Of a stretch of DNA of 64,000 nt, positions 16,443 through 25,066 are shown in pieces. Position 1 is the stretch's first letter. The number at the start of each line of letters is the position of its first letter. This DNA is from CAYSWV01 sp964434865 (lineage in GTDB: Bacteria > Cyanobacteriota > Cyanobacteriia > Thermostichales > Thermostichaceae). The notes below the pieces were generated by a model. That model did not search any database, was not told where the DNA came from, and saw only the letters and a program-made list of their open reading frames with translations. The translations under genes and the position numbers were made by a program. Where the stretch lies: NCBI GenBank assembly GCA_964434865.1, contig CAYSWV010000014.1, forward strand, positions 23,430-87,429, read 5' to 3'.

Positions 16443-17723
16443 CTAACGGCTCTGGAATTGATCCAAGAGCATCACATCATTAAGAAACCGATCTTGCAGC
16501 ACTTGGAGTCGCTGGGGATCGCCCCCCTGATTCACTAAAACGAAGATAATACCGTTGGGTAATTGGCCCAATAAAACTTCACCCTGATTCAGAGTCCTAC
16601 TGCTGTCAACTAAAGTCCCTAGGGGCAACTCTCCAACCGCCAAAGCCTCAGAGGTGCCCACTTCAACTAAGATCTGAGATAGCGAGGAAACCTGTTCTTG
16701 CAGATGTTGCAATGCAGCTACTATCATCTCGGCAGTAGCTAACGTATCGGCTCCTAAGTCGTAATCTATCGGTCTAACCTGTTGCAAGTAAGTCACCAGC
16801 AGTTCGGTAATTTGCTCATTGCCTGTAATATGCTGTCGGTTTAGAACTTCAGTCAGGGGTGGCGAGACGTGGCGCACTAACAGTGAGGCTTGGGGGGGGA
16901 GTTGGTTCATGACCCCTAGAGAGCGGTTAATAGATAACTGGTGTGATGGATGATCTTCAAGATTCAACTGATTTAGGAGAGATCGACCCATGATCCAGGG
17001 AGCCGCTTCACCTCTATACCCTGGCTTAACTAGCATTAACCCTTTTGTGACCTGTTGAATGCCTAAAGCCTCAATCCTTTCAATTAACGGTTCAGGATCA
17101 TCAACCCAGAGGGGATCCATTGCACCTTGCACCCAAAGACTTCCTGATAAGGTAGTTCCGTCTAAAGATCCAACCTCATAAATTTCAGACTTAAATCGAT
17201 AGTCAGGCGACCAAGTTTCCAAGGCCTTCACACTAGTTAAGATCCGACCAAACACAGTAGCTGAAACAGCTAATTGAGGTTGATGAGCAGCTAACCACTC
17301 GCCCTCAGGAGCCACCAAGACCAGACTCTGTTGTCTAGAAGATAAGCCCTCAGCTTCAAGAGCATTGAGAAACGCACTCATAGCTGCCTCATAGAGGCCC
17401 GAATCATAACTGGGTCTCTGAGGTGCCCATGGGACCCGAGGCTTGGGCATAGAGGTGGGTAGAGGAGGTGGCGGGGTGGGGACTGCGCTAAATTCGATCA
17501 CATGTGGCTGAGGTGCCCGAGGGATAGGGGATGGCAAGGGTGGCGGGGGTGTTGGAATTGGGGGCCACGGATCGTCAAATGTCTTAGATTCTGGTGCATA
17601 AAGGACACATCCTGGCTGTCTCAAGCTATGGCTATGCCGTCTGATGGCTATCCCAGTGATGGCACCACCAGCTAATAGGATCCCTAACGTCCATGACATA
17701 GCTGACTTTAGTGAGCACTTCAT
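16443..17723 (-). CDS. Degenerate S13 (DacB-like) D-Ala-D-Ala carboxypeptidase homologue
   Basis: 426 residues: an N-terminal membrane anchor (about residues 9-26), a proline-rich linker (about 48-105, with two TPPPPLP blocks), and a domain resembling peptidase family S13. Recognisable S13-like features are LVLVAPEGEWLAAHQP, the helix ending in ALETWSPDYRF, and GSLWVQGAMDPLW. The catalytic SxxK position, placed by counting back from ALETW, reads VFGR; the SxN position reads TGN; no KTG motif is found. It is therefore probably an inactive penicillin-binding-like protein, binding peptidoglycan or acting as a scaffold. The reading frame is intact over its full length. Confidence 0.65.
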   Translation of the reverse strand: MKCSLKSAMSWTLGILLAGGAITGIAIRRHSHSLRQPGCVLYAPESKTFDDPWPPIPTPPPPLPSPIPRAPQPHVIEFSAVPTPPPPLPTSMPKPRVPWAPQRPSYDSGLYEAAMSAFLNALEAEGLSSRQQSLVLVAPEGEWLAAHQPQLAVSATVFGRILTSVKALETWSPDYRFKSEIYEVGSLDGTTLSGSLWVQGAMDPLWVDDPEPLIERIEALGIQQVTKGLMLVKPGYRGEAAPWIMGRSLLNQLNLEDHPSHQLSINRSLGVMNQLPPQASLLVRHVSPPLTEVLNRQHITGNEQITELLVTYLQQVRPIDYDLGADTLATAEMIVAALQHLQEQVSSLSQILVEVGTSEALAVGELPLGTLVDSSRTLNQGEVLLGQLPNGIIFVLVNQGGDPQRLQVLQDRFLNDVMLLDQFQSR

Positions 17724-18104
17724 CCGGCCCTCCCCTCATCTTGTAGATGCCTACCCATAATTTAAGTCTGATCTTTAGCCAAGTGCAACGGAAATACTAC
17801 TAGTTAATCCAGCTGCCCAACTAGCTATTCTAAACAATCATCACAAATAAATAACCAGGAGGTTAATCAACCGTATCCAGAGCTGAGTCAAAATCACAGA
17901 ATCAATAGAATAAGTTCAGCTCGGTCAAGATCTCTTCATGATCAGCACAAGAAATTTTGAGTTGCGTCCGCGGATCTTTTAGAATTCCAGATTGAGGTCT
18001 TTCAAGGTGAGCCTGACACTCTAAGACACGTCATGATCTTTTGAACGGGCGAAAAGGGTGTCACTCTTGTCGTAAATTGAGATCAGTCTTTTGCGTATAA
18101 CTGG
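17724..18104. other. Divergent intergenic region of 381 bp
   Basis: Separates the minus-strand carboxypeptidase-like gene from the plus-strand AI-2E permease and so should hold both promoters. It is rich in GATC (at least five between 17881 and 18100). No RNA gene, small open frame or clear hairpin was seen. Confidence 0.5.
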
Positions 18105-19181
18105 ATGAATTGGTTCCAACGATTGCCCCGCTGGCTGAGCTGGGGACTAGCACTACCTCTCATTGCTCTCAATGGGTGGACTTTATTTCAGCTACTCACT
18201 TACTTTGAATTTTTAGCCACCGTCTTTCTAAGTGCTATGTTGCTAGCTTTTGTGCTTAATTATCCAGTGGGGTGGCTGCAAAACTTAAAGTTTCCTCGAT
18301 TCTTTGCTGTATTAGCTGTCATTGTGTTGAGTTTAGCCCTCTTGATTCTCTTGGGCGTGACCTTGATCCCGATTTTAGTAGAACAACTCTATGAATTAAA
18401 AGCCCGACTTCCTACTTGGTTACAGTCAGGTATGGACCAATTTCAGGTGTGGGAGGATTGGATTGATTTGAGCAGTTTGCCCATTGATAGTAGTCGACTG
18501 ATGGCTCAGATCGAAAATCGAATTTCAACTCAACTTCAGATCTGGAGTGGTCAGGCTTTAAGTATCATCTTAAATGCTATCAGTAGTGTTTTTAACTTGT
18601 TGCTAACCTTAGTCTTGACATTTTATCTACTCCTTCATGGTAACCGACTCTGGGCCGGAATCTTTAAATGGTTTCCATCTCCATTAGATATTCGGATTAG
18701 GGAGGTTTTGCGGGAGAATTTCCAAAACTATTTCATTGGTCAGATTTCATTAGCCACTTTAAAAGGAACCGCTCTAACTGTTGCATTTTTGATTCTTCAA
18801 GTTCCGTTTGGATTGCTCTTTGGAATTGGGATTGGGTTTCTAGCTATTTTTCCCTTAGGTGGAACCTTGGGGATCACTGTGGTTAGTTTTCTCATTGGCC
18901 TCAAAAGCATCTGGCTGGGAGTGAAAGTCTTGCTGGTTGCCGTGGTAGTGGATCAAATTATCGAAAATGCAGTGGCGCCACAACTGATGGGAGAATTCAC
19001 AGGTCTTAATCCTGTTTTGGTCCCGATTTCCTTAATTATTGGTGCTCAGTTAGGGGGGCTTTTAGGCTTAGTGATTGCAGTTCCAGTGGCCAGTTTTCTG
19101 AAAAGTATGTTTGAAACATTACGATCAAGGCCATTCGATCCTGATACTCAAACGGATCCAGCCGAAGCTATGCCTGTCTAG
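18105..19181 (+). CDS. AI-2E family transporter (PerM/YdiK-like)
   Basis: 358-residue membrane protein of the AI-2E exporter-like superfamily, with about eight helices: two pairs at the N-terminus, a central amphipathic soluble stretch (about residues 85-155) and a dense C-terminal cluster. Family hallmarks are NYPVGWLQ, FQNYFIGQISLATLKG, IPLGGTLGI-like FPLGGTLGI and the closing LIIGAQLGGLLGLVIAVPVA. Members move varied small molecules or sodium; the substrate is not predictable here. No good ribosome-binding site precedes ATG 18105. Monocistronic. Confidence 0.85.
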   Translation: MNWFQRLPRWLSWGLALPLIALNGWTLFQLLTYFEFLATVFLSAMLLAFVLNYPVGWLQNLKFPRFFAVLAVIVLSLALLILLGVTLIPILVEQLYELKARLPTWLQSGMDQFQVWEDWIDLSSLPIDSSRLMAQIENRISTQLQIWSGQALSIILNAISSVFNLLLTLVLTFYLLLHGNRLWAGIFKWFPSPLDIRIREVLRENFQNYFIGQISLATLKGTALTVAFLILQVPFGLLFGIGIGFLAIFPLGGTLGITVVSFLIGLKSIWLGVKVLLVAVVVDQIIENAVAPQLMGEFTGLNPVLVPISLIIGAQLGGLLGLVIAVPVASFLKSMFETLRSRPFDPDTQTDPAEAMPV

Positions 19182-19215
19182 ATAGATTGATACTGATGAT
19201 CCGATGGGACTCATG

Positions 19216-19246
19216 CATTGAATTCACTAATACATTGAATTCACTA
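19216..19246. repeat. 14-bp direct repeat, period 17
   Basis: CATTGAATTCACTA occurs at 19216-19229 and 19233-19246, separated by three bases, upstream of the NB-ARC gene. Confidence 0.85.
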
Positions 19247-19306
19247 TTTTTGGTTATCTAATTAACCTCGAAGCTAGTGTTCAGGTTCTGGATGAGATTT
19301 AAGTTG

Positions 19307-19406
19307 NNNNNNNNNNNNNNNNNNNNNNNNNNNNNNNNNNNNNNNNNNNNNNNNNNNNNNNNNNNNNNNNNNNNNNNNNNNNNNNNNNNNNNNNNNNNNN
19401 NNNNNN
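19307..19406. other. Assembly gap (100 N), probably artefactual
   Basis: Exactly 100 N. The 18 bases before it (TGGATGAGATTTAAGTTG, 19289-19306) are identical to the 18 bases after it (19407-19424). The two contigs therefore most likely overlap and the real gap length is zero. Confidence 0.85.
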
Positions 19407-19469
19407 TGGATGAGATTTAAGTTGAAAGGTAGACTAGATCGCAAGTGTTGTTGCCTTTTACTAGCCTTT

Positions 19470-21800
19470 ATGGATTTAGATGCCGCTCTCCATCTGACTG
19501 ATATGCTAGTCTTCAAGGTCTCAGAGACTCATTTAACTGATCTACAGCAAACCATTGTCCGTCAAGTCTGGCAAGGCAAACGTTACAGTGACATTGCTCA
19601 AAGGTACGGTTGTACTGAAGGTCATGCTAAAGATGTAGGAGCTGATTTGTGGGCTATGCTCTCGAAAGCCACAGGTGAACGTGTTACGAAAACCAGTCTG
19701 CAAGCTGTGATCAATCGATATGAAGCTAGACAGTTTGGTAAGCAACCCTCCCCATCCATGGCTTCAACGCCCCCAATTTTTGTGGGCCGAGGACAAGCTT
19801 TTGACGATTTAGATCAGTTGATTCAGCAAGGTCATCGGTTCATTGCGATTCAAGGAGAAGGGGGTTTAGGTAAAACAACATTAGCCCAGCATTATCTTCA
19901 ACAAAACCATTTTGAGATCATCTTAGAACTGATGATGGCTCGTGATCCAAGTGACACTACACCCGTTGAACAGATTGTTGAAGAGTGGTTTCGACAGGAG
20001 TTACAAGAGGAACCGGGTCAGACGTTTGGAATTATGCTGCGCCGACTGAAGTCTCAGCTACAACTACGCCGGATTGGCATTTTAATCGATAATCTAGAAT
20101 CGATCTTAGATCATCAGGGACGATGTTGCTCACTCCATCAACGATATGCTGAGCTTTTCCGAATGTTAGGTACAGCGGACGGCCATTCAGTGATTTTACT
20201 GACCAGTCGTGACCGTCTGTGTGATCCGATGATCAATGTTAAGCACTATCGTCTCTCAGGTTTGACCTTACAAGATTGGCAGCACTATTTTGAATTGGGA
20301 TCCATTCAAGTCGATCAAGCTAGCTTAACAGCTCTGCATTCAACCTACGGGGGTAATGCTAAAGCTATGAGGATCTTAGGTGGTCTCATTGTAGAAGACT
20401 TTGGTGGGGATGCGGCTACCTATTGGTTGACCTATGGCCAAGATCCATTAAGTGTAACGGACTTAAAACATCTGATTGCAGATCAGTTTAATCGTTTGTT
20501 CCAGCTTGATCCTCAGGCTTATCAACTTCTATGTTGCTTAGGCTGCTATCGCTATCAAGATCATCCCACCCTTCCTATTGAAGCTATTCTTAGCCTCGAT
20601 CTTGATCTACGTCCATTAATAGCTTTGAGAGATCGCTCATTAGTAGAGTGTATTCAAGGCGAGTATTCCTTACATCCCGCTATTCGAGCTGAAGCCCAGA
20701 TGCGATTAAAATCCACCCCACTCTGGGCTGAAACTCATTACAAGGCGGCTCAGTATTGGACTCAATCGGTTACTCAGATCACATCTGTACCAGAAGCCAT
20801 TTCAGCTTTAGAAGCGTTTTACCATTATGTGACAGTTGGGGATAGGGAAGCAGCCGCTCAGGTGCTCTTACAACCCCGAGCTAATCAGTGGGGCCAATTT
20901 CTGCCTCTAGCGAGCACTCTCTATCGGATGGGCTTAGTCCAGCCTGCTCTAATGGCAACTCAACAAGTGATTCACCAAATTGCACCCACGCCTCAACAAG
21001 GAGAACTCTTCAATCTGTTAGGTGATCTATACTGGATCAGTGGAGACCTTCAACAAGCCATTCAATGTCAACATCAAGCTATTTCAACAGCCCAAGCCTC
21101 GGTTCAGCCTGGTATCTCTGCAGCAAAACTCTATTATCTCAATAGGCTGATCATTGATTCTCGCTTAAGTTTGGGGCTGTACTATATCGATCAATGGGAA
21201 TTGACTGAGGCGGCCATGTTATTGGAAATGGTCATTAGCGAGGCTCGCGATACCCCTCATACCCGATGGGCTGAAAAAGCAACGGTAGGTTTAGCCTTGG
21301 TCCAAGCTTATAGGGGCAAAACGGTCACAGCTAAACAGTTAGCCGATCAAGTGTATCCAATACTTCAAACCCGACAGCCCACAGGTCAATTCAGCTTTTT
21401 TCTTCAGTTACTGGGACAGGCTTACGTTCAATTGAGCGAGCTGCAGTTAGCTGAGGATTTATGTCAACAAGCCATTACAGCCTCAGAATTAGGACACTAT
21501 CCCCAGGTCAAAGCCAAAGCCTTGAATACGTTAGCTATGATCTACCGTTCCCAACAGGCCTATGAGGTGTCACAAGAGTACCATACTCAAGCGATTCATC
21601 TACTCGATCAAATTGGAGCCCAGTGTGATCTAGCCGAAGCTTACTTTCAACGGGGTCTTACTTACTGGCACCATTATGCCTACCCCCAAGCGTATGACGA
21701 CTGCCAACAAGCTATTCTGCTTTTTCAGGCTATCCACACCCCCAAGCAGATCCAGAAGGTTAAGGCTGTTTTAGATCAGATACAGCCAGTCAATCTGTAG
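19470..21800 (+). CDS. NB-ARC STAND ATPase with N-terminal vMAP-type HTH and C-terminal TPRs
   Basis: 776 residues from ATG 19470. Residues 1-90 form a helical, helix-turn-helix-like domain (RQVWQGKRYSDIAQRYG, KDVGADLW, RVTKTSLQAVINRY) that matches the cyanobacterial vMAP N-terminal module. The NB-ARC ATPase follows: FVGRGQAFDDL at 104, Walker A GEGGLGKTT (129-137), Walker B ILIDNLES, sensor LLTSRDRL, and a GGNAKAM segment. The last 300 residues are helical TPR repeats. Such proteins are nucleotide-switched sensors, but no effector domain is visible. The open frame begins at 19410 beside the gap; 19470 is chosen because the conserved module starts there, although no ribosome-binding site is seen. 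Confidence 0.8.
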   Translation: MDLDAALHLTDMLVFKVSETHLTDLQQTIVRQVWQGKRYSDIAQRYGCTEGHAKDVGADLWAMLSKATGERVTKTSLQAVINRYEARQFGKQPSPSMASTPPIFVGRGQAFDDLDQLIQQGHRFIAIQGEGGLGKTTLAQHYLQQNHFEIILELMMARDPSDTTPVEQIVEEWFRQELQEEPGQTFGIMLRRLKSQLQLRRIGILIDNLESILDHQGRCCSLHQRYAELFRMLGTADGHSVILLTSRDRLCDPMINVKHYRLSGLTLQDWQHYFELGSIQVDQASLTALHSTYGGNAKAMRILGGLIVEDFGGDAATYWLTYGQDPLSVTDLKHLIADQFNRLFQLDPQAYQLLCCLGCYRYQDHPTLPIEAILSLDLDLRPLIALRDRSLVECIQGEYSLHPAIRAEAQMRLKSTPLWAETHYKAAQYWTQSVTQITSVPEAISALEAFYHYVTVGDREAAAQVLLQPRANQWGQFLPLASTLYRMGLVQPALMATQQVIHQIAPTPQQGELFNLLGDLYWISGDLQQAIQCQHQAISTAQASVQPGISAAKLYYLNRLIIDSRLSLGLYYIDQWELTEAAMLLEMVISEARDTPHTRWAEKATVGLALVQAYRGKTVTAKQLADQVYPILQTRQPTGQFSFFLQLLGQAYVQLSELQLAEDLCQQAITASELGHYPQVKAKALNTLAMIYRSQQAYEVSQEYHTQAIHLLDQIGAQCDLAEAYFQRGLTYWHHYAYPQAYDDCQQAILLFQAIHTPKQIQKVKAVLDQIQPVNL

Positions 21801-21883
21801 ATATGAGATCTTTAGGCTTGAGAACTTGAGATCTGGATAATGACTATGCTATGCTCAATATCCTAGTTAAATCTAGGTCTAAT

Positions 21884-21957
21884 GGCGGGCGTAGCCAAGA
21901 GGTTAAGGCAGTGGTTTGTGGTTCCACCATTCGTGGGTTCGAATCCCATCGTCCGCC
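21884..21957 (+). tRNA. tRNA-His (GTG)
   Basis: Cloverleaf with anticodon GTG at 21918-21920 and T-loop GGTTCGAATCC. G at 21884 pairs with C at 21957, giving the extra G-1:C73 pair typical of tRNA-His. The last anticodon-stem pair (21915 and 21923) is T-T, a mismatch. The CCA end is not encoded. Two overlapping open frames on the minus strand are ignored. Confidence 0.95.
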
Positions 21958-22037
21958 CTTGTTGACGGTAATCTTTTAGAGGGTAGATGGCATCTGCTAG
22001 AGGCTTGTTTGGGGTAGCAGTTGAGCTATCTAAGCTA

Positions 22038-22664
22038 TTATCGTTGGACAAGCTCCTCAAGATCAACATTGCTCCACAACTCCTCTAGACGTTGATCACG
22101 GCCACAGGCGTATCGATAGAAGCCATACCGAAACGGGTTCTTCAAATAATAGTCTTGATGATACTCTTCTGCTTCATAAAATTCAGTTGCCGGTACAATC
22201 TCAGTGGCAATAGGCTGTTCAAAAATGTCAGCAACCAAGGTTGCCCTAGACTGTTCAGCTAGCTGCTGTTGCTCTGGATCATGGAAGAAAATAGCTGTCC
22301 GATACTGGCTCCCTTTATCGCAGAACTGACCTTTGCTATCCAGTGGATCTATATTCTGCCAGAACACTTCCAATAAAGTCTCGTAGCTAACCAAAGCTGG
22401 ATCATAAACAATTTCAATGGCTTCAGTATGGCCTGTTTTACCTGCTGATACCTGTTGGTACGTTGGATTTTTTACTGATCCACCAGCATAGCCTACTGTA
22501 GTTGATTTCACCCCATTTAACTCATCAAAGGGATGTTCCATACACCAAAAACACCCCCCAGCAAAAGTTGCCTTCACAAGCTGCTCAGCTGCTGCAGACT
22601 GAGCCCAGCCTAGAACGACTAATCCACTGATCACTAACCCAAGGAGTACTTGTCGAACTTGCAT
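22038..22664 (-). CDS. msrA: Exported peptide-methionine (S)-S-oxide reductase MsrA
   Basis: About 208 residues. The N-terminus from ATG 22664 (MQVRQVLLGLVISGLVVLGW...SAAA) is a signal peptide with an AxA cleavage site, so the enzyme acts outside the cytoplasm, reducing methionine-S-sulfoxide in proteins. The active-site Cys is in GGCFWCMEHPFD, followed by VGYAGG, GHTEAIEIVYDP, and FCDKGSQYRTAIF. A Cys near the C-terminus (RYACGRDQ) could resolve the disulfide. AGGA precedes ATG 22664; the open frame extends further upstream to 22733 but lacks a signal there. Confidence 0.92.
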   Translation of the reverse strand: MQVRQVLLGLVISGLVVLGWAQSAAAEQLVKATFAGGCFWCMEHPFDELNGVKSTTVGYAGGSVKNPTYQQVSAGKTGHTEAIEIVYDPALVSYETLLEVFWQNIDPLDSKGQFCDKGSQYRTAIFFHDPEQQQLAEQSRATLVADIFEQPIATEIVPATEFYEAEEYHQDYYLKNPFRYGFYRYACGRDQRLEELWSNVDLEELVQR

Positions 22665-22838
22665 ATCTTCAGTCCTGAACTGGATGATGCCACTTTTCAT
22701 GTCTAGCCTAACCTGAATATTCTTAATTTGCATCTGTAAAACAGCAGTTTAAGCCCTTGACCTGAGGGATAGACTACAGCTAACTGAGGTCCTGCTGAAT
22801 TTAAGCTTGACGTTCACTCAGATCTAACAAGGTGGTAT

Positions 22839-23843
22839 CTAGGAAGCTCCATAGTAAGATCGATACCATTCAACAAATGCACTAAGACCTACGTCCAGAG
22901 ATGTTGAAGGCTTGAAGCCTGTGTCTTGAATTAACTCATCAATATCTGCATAGGTTTCGATCACCTCACCTGGCTGTAAAGGTAGCCATTGCTTTTGAGC
23001 TGGCTTTCCAATCAGAGATTCTAGAGTTTCAATCAACGTTAACAGGCTCACAGGTTGGTTATTACCAATATTATAGATTTTGAAAGGAGGAGTTTCAATT
23101 AAGGCTTGATCCAAGGCTAGCTCACGGCCCGTTTGGGGTATACGTTTCAAGACTCGGACGATGCCTTCAACAATATCATCAATATACGTGAAGTCTCGAT
23201 ACATTTTCCCATGATTGTACACTTTAATCGGATCACCATTGAAGATAGCCCTAGCAAATAAAAAATAGGCCATATCAGGGCGCCCCCAGGGACCATAGAC
23301 AGTAAAAAAACGTAGACCTGTTGTGGGGAGTTTGTATAGATGACTATAACTATAAGCCATCAGTTCATTGGATCGCTTAGTAGCGGCGTAGAGGCTAATG
23401 GGGGAGTTGACTGGATCTGTTGTAGCAAAAGGAATCTTGCGATTAGCGCCATAGACTGAACTCGATGATGCAAACACAAGATGCTGACACTTATGGTGAT
23501 AACACTGATCTAGAACTGTAAAAAAACCAACTAAATTACTTTCGATATACGTATAAGGATGGGTCAAGGAATATCGAACTCCAGCCTGAGCTGCTAAATG
23601 AACAACAGCATCAGGTTTATAGGTTGTAAATAAGGATTCAACAGTCATTCGATCAGAAATATCACCCCCTTGAAAAGCAAACTGATCACATTGGAGGTGG
23701 GATAGCCGATCTTTTTTGAGCGAGACGTCGTAATAGTGATTCAAGTTGTCAAAACCGATAACCCGATGGCCTAAAGCTAATAATCGTTGACTCAGATGAT
23801 ATCCAATAAAACCAGCCGCTCCTGTTACTAAAACAGTTTCCAT
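22839..23843 (-). CDS. UDP-glucuronate 4-epimerase-type NAD-dependent epimerase
   Basis: 334-residue extended SDR. NAD-binding GAAGFIGYHL (residues 8-17), SSSSVYGANRKIPF, active-site YAATK, and RFFTVYGPWGRPDMAYF, a segment strongly typical of UDP-glucuronate/UDP-galacturonate 4-epimerases (CapI-like). It would supply UDP-galacturonate for surface polysaccharide, fitting the export cluster at 25067-30605. AGGT lies six bases before ATG 23843. Separated from ald by 86 bases on the same strand. Confidence 0.83.
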   Translation of the reverse strand: METVLVTGAAGFIGYHLSQRLLALGHRVIGFDNLNHYYDVSLKKDRLSHLQCDQFAFQGGDISDRMTVESLFTTYKPDAVVHLAAQAGVRYSLTHPYTYIESNLVGFFTVLDQCYHHKCQHLVFASSSSVYGANRKIPFATTDPVNSPISLYAATKRSNELMAYSYSHLYKLPTTGLRFFTVYGPWGRPDMAYFLFARAIFNGDPIKVYNHGKMYRDFTYIDDIVEGIVRVLKRIPQTGRELALDQALIETPPFKIYNIGNNQPVSLLTLIETLESLIGKPAQKQWLPLQPGEVIETYADIDELIQDTGFKPSTSLDVGLSAFVEWYRSYYGAS

Positions 23844-23929
23844 TCACACCTATTGATTAACCACTCACTTATCGTAGGGGACAAACCTGTATCGAGCAAT
23901 TTCACACGCTACTCCATAATGTCTAATGT

Positions 23930-25018
23930 CTACGTTAAATCCGCAAATGCAGCCTGGACAGCTGGATGTCGGAGCATTCCCGTTTGAATATTGAGACCCT
24001 TAGCTAAGGCTGGATCTTGCTCCATGGCTTGTTGAGGTCCTAAATTAGCCAGCTTCAGAATAAAGGGTAACGTGCTATTAACCAAGGCTTGAGTTGCTGT
24101 CCAGGGTACAGCGCCAGGCATATTGGGGACACCATAATGAAGCACCCCAGCATCCAGGTAGACCGGCTCAGTATGAGAGGTGACTCGAGTTGTCTCAATA
24201 CAGCCGCCTTGATCCACAGCCACATCAACAATGACCGAGCGAGGTTGCATTTGACTGATCATGTCTCGAGTTACCAATACTGGTGCTCGACTACCGGTGA
24301 CTAACACCGCTCCAATCACTAGATCGGCTAAGCTAACCGCTTCTTCAATCGCTTGAGCAGTGCTATAGAGCAATTCAACCCGAGATCCAAACGTTAATTC
24401 TAAGTCGTTAAGTCGTTGAACATTAACATCAAAAATCTTGACTTGGGCCCCTAACCCAACTGCCATTTTGGCTGCTTCGGTCCCCACAGACCCGCCCCCT
24501 AAAATAACCACCCGACCAGGCCGGACGCCGGGAATACCGCCTAGCAAAACGCCACGACCCCCTTGCTGTCGGGTGAGATAATGGGAGCCAAACTGTACGG
24601 ATAGTCGTCCAGCGATCTTGCTCATGGGTCCCAGCAGGGGAAGGGTTCGATCAGCCAGTTCAACCGTTTCATAAGCAATGCAAGTCGCTTTTGAATTCAT
24701 TAAAGCTTGAGTTAAGTCACGACTAGCAGCCAGGTGCAAATAGGTGAACAGGGTTGAGTCCGGTTGAATCAGATCGTATTCAGAAGGCAAGGGTTCTTTA
24801 ACTTTGATGACCAGTTCCTGACTATAAACCTCTTTGGCTAAATCTCTGATCTGAGCACCGGATTGCATATAGGCCTTATCAGGAAACCCTGATCCTTCGC
24901 CAGCTCCAGTTTCGACCCAAACGGTATGGCCTTGTTCTGTCAGCACTCTGGCAGCGGCAGGTGTTAATCCGACGCGGAATTCTTGGTCTTTGATCTCTTT
25001 AGGAACACCAATATGCAT
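23930..25018 (-). CDS. ald: Alanine dehydrogenase
   Basis: 362 residues. It converts L-alanine and NAD+ to pyruvate, ammonia and NADH, or the reverse. The substrate-binding Lys74 (KVKEPLP) and His95 (FTYLHLAA) and the NAD motif GGGSVGTEAAKMA (about 174) are present. The start MHIGVPKEIKDQEFRVGLTP is typical. It lies on the same strand as the polysaccharide genes upstream but 49 bases beyond the last of them and has no obvious link to them. Confidence 0.95.
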   Translation of the reverse strand: MHIGVPKEIKDQEFRVGLTPAAARVLTEQGHTVWVETGAGEGSGFPDKAYMQSGAQIRDLAKEVYSQELVIKVKEPLPSEYDLIQPDSTLFTYLHLAASRDLTQALMNSKATCIAYETVELADRTLPLLGPMSKIAGRLSVQFGSHYLTRQQGGRGVLLGGIPGVRPGRVVILGGGSVGTEAAKMAVGLGAQVKIFDVNVQRLNDLELTFGSRVELLYSTAQAIEEAVSLADLVIGAVLVTGSRAPVLVTRDMISQMQPRSVIVDVAVDQGGCIETTRVTSHTEPVYLDAGVLHYGVPNMPGAVPWTATQALVNSTLPFILKLANLGPQQAMEQDPALAKGLNIQTGMLRHPAVQAAFADLT

Positions 25019-25066
25019 AAGCTCAACACAGAGTCCCCGTGTAAATTTTGATGTCAGTCAAGAGAA

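Noticed and set aside
19274..19516. Open frame containing the N run
   Set aside because: Frames that read through N are meaningless; the plus-strand NB-ARC gene explains the region.
21863..22069. Open frame on the minus strand crossing tRNA-His
   Set aside because: It runs through the tRNA gene and the end of msrA, with no family or ribosome-binding site; a chance frame.
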